Assembly: GCA_027062165.1 (NCBI GenBank)
Contig: JAMOTU010000223.1
Span: 1-12,487, forward strand
Origin: Candidatus Altimarinota bacterium
GTDB lineage: Bacteria; Patescibacteriota; Gracilibacteria; Absconditabacterales; Absconditicoccaceae
Length of the DNA stretch: 12,487 nucleotides
Reading direction: 5' to 3'
Positions 9,344 to 12,487 of this stretch are shown here, piece after piece. The notes beneath the pieces are model-generated. The model was not told the origin of the DNA, did no database searches, and saw nothing but the letters and a program-made list of their open reading frames with translations. Position 1 is the stretch's first letter; every line of letters begins with the position of its first letter. The position numbers were made by a program, and so were the translations under genes.

Positions 9344-9955
9344 ATGCAAAATAAATGGGAAAAATTGATAAGCTTGTTTAAAGAATGGAATAGTAGAATA
9401 AATCTTTCAGCTATTAGAGATGAGGAGAGTATAAAAATAAAACATATAGATGATTCTCTTATAATACTTTCTGATGAATTTCTATTAAAATTTCCTCAGA
9501 TAAGAAATTTATTACAGAAAAAATGATTAAAAATATGTGATGTTGGCACTGGTTGAGGATTCCCTTTGTTGCCTTTAGCGATTTCATTACCAAATGCTAA
9601 ATTTTTAGGGATAGAGGCAAGGAATAAAAAAGTTAAAGCGGTAAATGATATAATTAAAAGACTCTGACTAAAAAATGCTAAAGTGATATGGTCTAGAGCT
9701 GAACAAGAAAAGAAACAATGTGATATTGTAACAGCAAGGGCTGTAGCATATATTACTAAATTATTGCCTTGGGTCTCTCATTTAGTAAAAAAATGAGGAT
9801 ATTTACTGCTTTATAAGTTGGTTTCAGATGAAGAATATGAAGATTTGAAGAATATAATAAAAAAATATTGATTTAAATTGGATTGATTTTTTGATTATAA
9901 ACTCTTTGATAAAGATATTCTAAGAAGGATATATGTTTTAAAAAAAGAGAAATAA
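9344..9955 (+). CDS. rsmG: 16S rRNA (guanine-N7) methyltransferase RsmG (GidB)
   Basis: SAM-dependent enzyme that methylates N7 of the 16S rRNA guanine equivalent to E. coli G527, near the decoding site; 203 residues, the usual size. The N-terminal family element is WNSRINLSAIRDEESIKIKH followed by IDDSL (15-39). The SAM-binding glycine loop is CDVGTGGGFPLLPLA (65-79), with Gly71 encoded by TGA. GIEARNKKV (89-97) is the acidic end of strand 2. SRAE (117-120) and VTARAV (129-134) match the family's later motifs, and GGYLLLYK (151-158) is a late strand. The start lies three bases after the SbcC-like stop, so the two are probably translated from one message. There is no Shine-Dalgarno. In many bacteria this gene sits beside parA/parB or mnmG; it does not here. 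Confidence 0.95.
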
Positions 9956-9967
9956 ATATATTTTTTC

Positions 9968-9998
9968 TTGCAAATTTTATAGAAATAATTATTATAAT
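9968..9998 (+). promoter_or_regulatory. Candidate promoter for the 10048-11002 gene pair
   Basis: TTGCAA (9968-9973) and a perfect TATAAT (9993-9998) are separated by 19 bases, longer than the usual 17. The start site would fall near 10005, inside the hairpin annotated next, so promoter and terminator overlap here. The leader would be about 43 bases. The spacing and the AT-rich background keep confidence low. Confidence 0.35.
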
Positions 9999-10027
9999 AG
10001 CACCTATATAGAAATGGTGCTTTTTAT
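9999..10027 (+). terminator. Probable rho-independent terminator after rsmG
   Basis: AGCACC (9999-10004) pairs over six bases with GGTGCT (10016-10021) around an 11-base A/T-rich loop, followed by TTTTATT. The stem is short and the loop large, so it is weaker than the two other terminators in the window. It lies 43 bases after the rsmG stop. Confidence 0.6.
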
Positions 10028-10047
10028 TAATTAATGAAATTATAAAA

Positions 10048-10641
10048 ATGAGTAAAAAATTGCATAGATTAAAATCTTTGAAATTGGGAAAAATTCAAGA
10101 GATAGTAGCTAATTTAAAAGATAGAGCTGAAGAATTGGAGATTAAATTTGAAGATCCTAAAGAGTTTAGAAGAGAAAGAGATGAATTCATTCATTCTATT
10201 ACAGAGTTTTTAAAATATTATTTTTCAACTGATGAATTCATAACAGAACAAGAGCTTAAAGAATGTATATTTAATGCTATAGAAAGATTTGTGGAAAATG
10301 TAGAACTTCATACACCATTAAAAAAGGTTCTAGAACAACTTTATGATTGGAAGTTAGAAGCTATTGATATTAGAAAGCCAAATGAAGAGAAATACGGTAA
10401 AATAATTGTTAGTGCAGTTTTTGAAAGAAAGGGATGGTATATTTATATGAACTTCTTTGTGTTAGCAGACGATCCATTAAAATTACAAATAGAGTTTGTT
10501 GTACCAAGAGAGATTTTTAAAAAGATGATGGACAATCCTTTCTTTGAGGAGGTAGAAGTAGAAAAAGGTTATGAAGAGTATGTTGCTTTGAGGACAACTT
10601 GTGAAAAACTTTTAGCTGATAAGCTGTATTGGCAAAGTTAA
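10048..10641 (+). CDS. Unrecognised 197-residue acidic/basic soluble protein
   Basis: I do not recognise this protein. It appears soluble: no signal peptide or membrane helix. The N-terminal half (about 1-105) looks helical and highly charged (LKDRAEELEIKFEDPKEFRRE, then a TDEFITEQELKECIF helix and FVENVELHTPLKKVLEQL). The second half looks alpha/beta, with strands such as GKIIVSAVFERKGWYIYMNFFVLA and LQIEFVVPREIF. There are two cysteines (Cys88 and one near the C-terminus in RTTCEKLL) and no metal- or nucleotide-binding motif. It contains only four glycines, none encoded by TGA, so this gene reads the same in code 25 and code 11. It forms a probable two-gene unit with the next gene, 31 bases downstream, between two terminators. 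The start is the ATG after AATTATAAAA. Confidence 0.82.
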   Translation: MSKKLHRLKSLKLGKIQEIVANLKDRAEELEIKFEDPKEFRRERDEFIHSITEFLKYYFSTDEFITEQELKECIFNAIERFVENVELHTPLKKVLEQLYDWKLEAIDIRKPNEEKYGKIIVSAVFERKGWYIYMNFFVLADDPLKLQIEFVVPREIFKKMMDNPFFEEVEVEKGYEEYVALRTTCEKLLADKLYWQS

Positions 10642-10672
10642 ATTAGCTTTATATTGTTAATTTAGTATAATT

Positions 10673-11002
10673 ATGAAGGTACTTTTTGAAAGAACAGTAA
10701 AGTATAAATTAGTAGAAACAAAAACAGGGGCTAAATTGTTAATGATCGAGGAGGGGCCTAATCATTTTTGGTTGGAACAAAATCCATTAAAAGAATCAAA
10801 GTATGGAGTAGCATACAGGTTATTGAAAAAAATATATCCAGATCTTTATATGTTTTGGGAGATCAAAGATTGAGAGTATACAGGAAGAATGAAAATAGAG
10901 GTAATAGGATATAAGAAAGTTATGGATCCATTCATAAAAGATGTATTACATTCAGTAGAATTTGAAAGTTATAAAGATACTTATGATGAGATAGAAAAAT
11001 AA
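10673..11002 (+). CDS. Unrecognised 109-residue protein
   Basis: I do not recognise this protein. It is short and mixed alpha/beta, with aromatic-rich segments (NHFWLEQNPLKES, YPDLYMFWEIKDGEYTG) and a final helical part (DPFIKDVLHSVEF). There is no signal peptide, membrane helix or cysteine. One glycine, residue 67 (DGEY), is TGA. Under the standard code it would be cut to 66 residues, losing the C-terminal 43 (GRMKIEVIGYKKV onward). It lies 31 bases after the 197-residue gene and 20 bases before a strong terminator, so the two are likely co-expressed and may act together. The strand pattern vaguely resembles small beta-rich binding domains, but I assign no function. Confidence 0.8.
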
Positions 11003-11022
11003 AGAACAAATTATAAAGTAAA

Positions 11023-11050
11023 ATGACGGCATTATAGCCGTCATCTTTTT
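11023..11050 (+). terminator. Rho-independent terminator after the 10048-11002 pair
   Basis: ATGACGGC (11023-11030) is a perfect eight-base inverted repeat with GCCGTCAT (11037-11044), loop ATTATA, followed by CTTTTT. It is GC-rich against an AT-rich background and lies 20 bases after the upstream stop. Confidence 0.9.
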
Positions 11051-11081
11051 AATAAGTAATATTGTTTATTAAATTTTTCTC

Positions 11082-11109
11082 TTGAAAAAAAATAAAATAT
11101 TTCTATAAA
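11082..11109 (+). promoter_or_regulatory. Candidate promoter for gatC (and perhaps fusA)
   Basis: TTGAAA (11082-11087) and TATAAA (11104-11109) are 16 bases apart, each close to the sigma70 consensus. They lie between a strong terminator and gatC. The leader would be about 35 bases and contains a small inverted repeat, ACCT-TTT-AGGT (11118-11128), of unclear meaning. Confidence 0.5.
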
Positions 11110-11149
11110 TATTAAACACCTTTTAGGTTATTTTTTTTATTTGTAAAAA

Positions 11150-11437
11150 ATGTCTATAACTGAGCAAGATTTGCAAAGATTACAAAAACTTTGTGCTATA
11201 GATTTGGGTCAACAAAAAGAGAAGTTTTTGACCCAACTTACGGAAATAATAAATTTTGTATCGCAACTTCAGGAGATAGATATTGAGTGAATTAAACCTT
11301 TAGCTCATCCTATAGAAGAAAAGAAGTTGGAACTTAGAAAAGGTGTGAAAACCTTTGAGGATTCTAATTTGTTGTTTCAAAATGTGAAACATTCAATAAA
11401 GGATAATATGATAGTGATAAAATCTGCTATTAAATAA
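11150..11437 (+). CDS. gatC: Asp/Glu-tRNA amidotransferase subunit C
   Basis: GatC is the small subunit that wraps around GatA and GatB in the enzyme converting Glu-tRNA(Gln) and/or Asp-tRNA(Asn) to the amidated forms. The 95 residues match the family size and pattern: an N-terminal ITEQDLQRLQKLCAIDL helix (usual form I-x-x-x-x-V-x-x-L-A-x-L), a second helix (FLTQLTEIINFVSQLQEID), then the GIKPLAHP segment (usual form V-x-P-x-x-H) and an Arg-x-x-V-type stretch (LRKGVKTFEDSNLLFQN) that inserts into GatA. Gly47 (IEGIK) is TGA. gatA and gatB are not adjacent, although gatC often precedes gatA in other bacteria. fusA follows after 73 bases. No Shine-Dalgarno precedes the ATG, only an A-run. Confidence 0.9.
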
Positions 11438-11484
11438 TCTTGATAATATCTAAAGATAATACCTGGTGATATTTTAAGATAATA
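11402..11484 (+). repeat. Four copies of GATAATA around the gatC-fusA junction
   Basis: The heptamer GATAATA occurs at 11402-11408 (inside the gatC end), 11442-11448, 11455-11461 and 11478-11484. The last two share the longer AAGATAATA. Copies could be operator half-sites for fusA control or a by-product of AT-rich composition; the arrangement is not evenly spaced. Confidence 0.35.
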
Positions 11485-11510
11485 TTTTAGTTTTTAAATA
11501 AAATTAAGTT

Positions 11511-12487
11511 ATGGCTAATCCTTCTTATATGGCAGAATCTATGGAGAAAATAAGAAATATTGGTATTATAGCGCATATTGATGCATGAAAGACAACTACA
11601 ACAGAAAGAATTCTTTTTTATACTGGTAGGAAACACAAGATAGGTGAAGTTCATGAAGGTGCAGCAGAGATGGACTGGATGGAGCAAGAAAAAGAAAGAG
11701 GTATTACTATTACATCAGCAGCTACATATTGTAGATGGAAAGATGTAGTAATTAATATTATTGATACTCCTGGACACGTAGATTTTACAGTAGAAGTAGA
11801 ACGTGCTTTAAGAGTATTAGATGGTTGAGTAGCGGTATTTGATGGGTCTCAATGAGTAGAACCACAATCTGAAACAGTATGGAGACAAGCTGATAAGTAT
11901 AATGTTCCAAGGATAGCTTTTGTTAATAAAATGGACAAAATAGGAGCTGATTTTAAAATGTCACTTGAATCTATAGAAAAAAGGCTTGCTGGTGATAAAG
12001 CTGTTGCTATTCAATTGCCTTGGGGACAGCAATCTGAATTCAAAGGAGTTATTGATCTAGTTAAAATGAAAGCTTATACTTTCGAAGGAGAACATGGTGA
12101 GAAAGTGGTAGAACATGAAATTCCTGAAGAATACAAAGATGAAGCAGAAATGTATAGAGAAGAAATGCTTGATAAAATATCTGCTTTTGATGATGAATTA
12201 GCTGAGAAATTCTTAGAAGGAGAAGAAATTCCTGAAGAGATGATAAAAAGAGCTATAAGAAAAGGAGTAGTTTCTAATCAACTTTATCCTGTATTATGTG
12301 GTTCAGCACTTAAAAATGTAGGAGTTCAATTACTTTTAGATGCTATTGTAGATTATTTGCCATCTCCAATAGATAGAGGTGAAATTTGTGGAACAAATCC
12401 TGACACTGGTGAAAAAGAATGTAGAAAGCCTGATCCAAATGAACCTGTGGCTGCGTTGGCATTTAAGATAATGAATGATCCTTTTGT
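11511..12487 (+). CDS. fusA: Elongation factor G, N-terminal part (3' end outside window)
   Basis: GTPase that drives tRNA and mRNA translocation on the ribosome. The first 325 codons are present, covering the GTPase domain and the start of domain II; the family is about 690-700 residues. Visible motifs are the P-loop AHIDAGKTT (21-29, Gly26 encoded by TGA), the switch I segment RGITIT (63-68), DTPGH (85-89), NKMD (139-142) and GSA (264-266). [20 protein letters not shown] is a family hallmark. Only 3 of 24 glycines are TGA, far fewer than in ftsZ or map, which may reflect selection in a highly expressed gene. It lies 73 bases after gatC, with the GATAATA repeats between. The start ATG has no Shine-Dalgarno; ATAAAATTAA, the same ten bases that precede ftsA, stands just upstream. 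Confidence 0.98.

Noticed and set aside
10639..10664. Inverted repeat TAAATTA / TAATTTA between the two unrecognised genes
   Set aside because: An all-A/T seven-base stem with a 12-base loop is expected by chance at this composition.
10666..10671. TATAAT just before the 109-residue gene as its promoter
   Set aside because: The expected start site would fall inside the coding sequence, after the ATG, and no -35 is present at a suitable distance.
7536..11687. Reverse-strand open frames at 7536-7757, 8842-9186 and 11487-11687
   Set aside because: Antisense to the coiled-coil ATPase and to the EF-G start; their composition mirrors the sense codons and no promoter or motif supports them.
1..12487. 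TGA as tryptophan (table 4) or selenocysteine, or the genes as pseudogenes with many nonsense changes
   Set aside because: TGA falls at invariant glycines of several families, TGG is used normally for Trp, and the genes otherwise show intact catalytic residues.
1..12487. tRNA or rRNA genes, CRISPR arrays, insertion sequences, attachment sites, prophage genes
   Set aside because: All gaps are 147 bases or less and were read through; none shows a tRNA-like fold, spaced repeats, a transposase or terminal inverted repeats.

Overview
The window comes from a bacterium that reads TGA as glycine (translation table 25). This points to the Absconditabacteria (SR1) / Gracilibacteria (BD1-5) branch of the Candidate Phyla Radiation. 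The sequence shows it directly. Under the standard code nearly every gene is chopped up by TGA, and when TGA is read as Gly twelve clean, same-strand genes appear. The TGA codons then fall on invariant glycines: the FtsZ GGGTGTG loop, the EF-G P-loop (AHIDAGKT), the methionine aminopeptidase TGHGVG motif and the RsmG SAM loop. TGG remains in use as Trp. The DNA is very AT-rich, arginine is almost always AGA/AGG, and starts lack a recognisable Shine-Dalgarno sequence. The sequence does not decide between Absconditabacteria and Gracilibacteria.

Layout, all on the + strand. 1-225: 3' end of guanylate kinase (gmk). 235-2439: a 734-residue aromatic-rich protein I do not recognise. 2445-3218: type I methionine aminopeptidase (map). 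3243-3617: small membrane/coiled-coil FtsL/DivIC-like division protein. 3723-4901 ftsA and 4921-6090 ftsZ. 6117-6560: ATP synthase epsilon subunit (atpC), alone, followed by a strong terminator. After that terminator and a candidate promoter, 6674-9340 encodes a Rad50/SbcC-like coiled-coil ATPase, closely followed by rsmG (9344-9955). A weaker terminator precedes two unrecognised small genes (10048-10641 and 10673-11002), closed by another strong terminator. A candidate promoter then leads to gatC (11150-11437) and to fusA (EF-G, 11511 to beyond the window end).

How the genes fit together. The first block links nucleotide metabolism, N-terminal methionine removal and cytokinesis: FtsZ polymer, FtsA membrane tether and a DivIC/FtsL-type bitopic protein. 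The SbcC-like ATPase with RsmG looks like a separate two-gene unit for DNA-end processing and rRNA methylation. gatC and fusA serve translation; GatC implies that Gln-tRNA and/or Asn-tRNA are made by amidation. No tRNA or rRNA gene, insertion sequence, CRISPR array or phage gene was seen. No stretch over 300 bases lacks a gene. The parts least explained by known families are the 734-residue protein, the isolated pair at 10048-11002, and the C-x6-C sequence where the Rad50 zinc hook would be.
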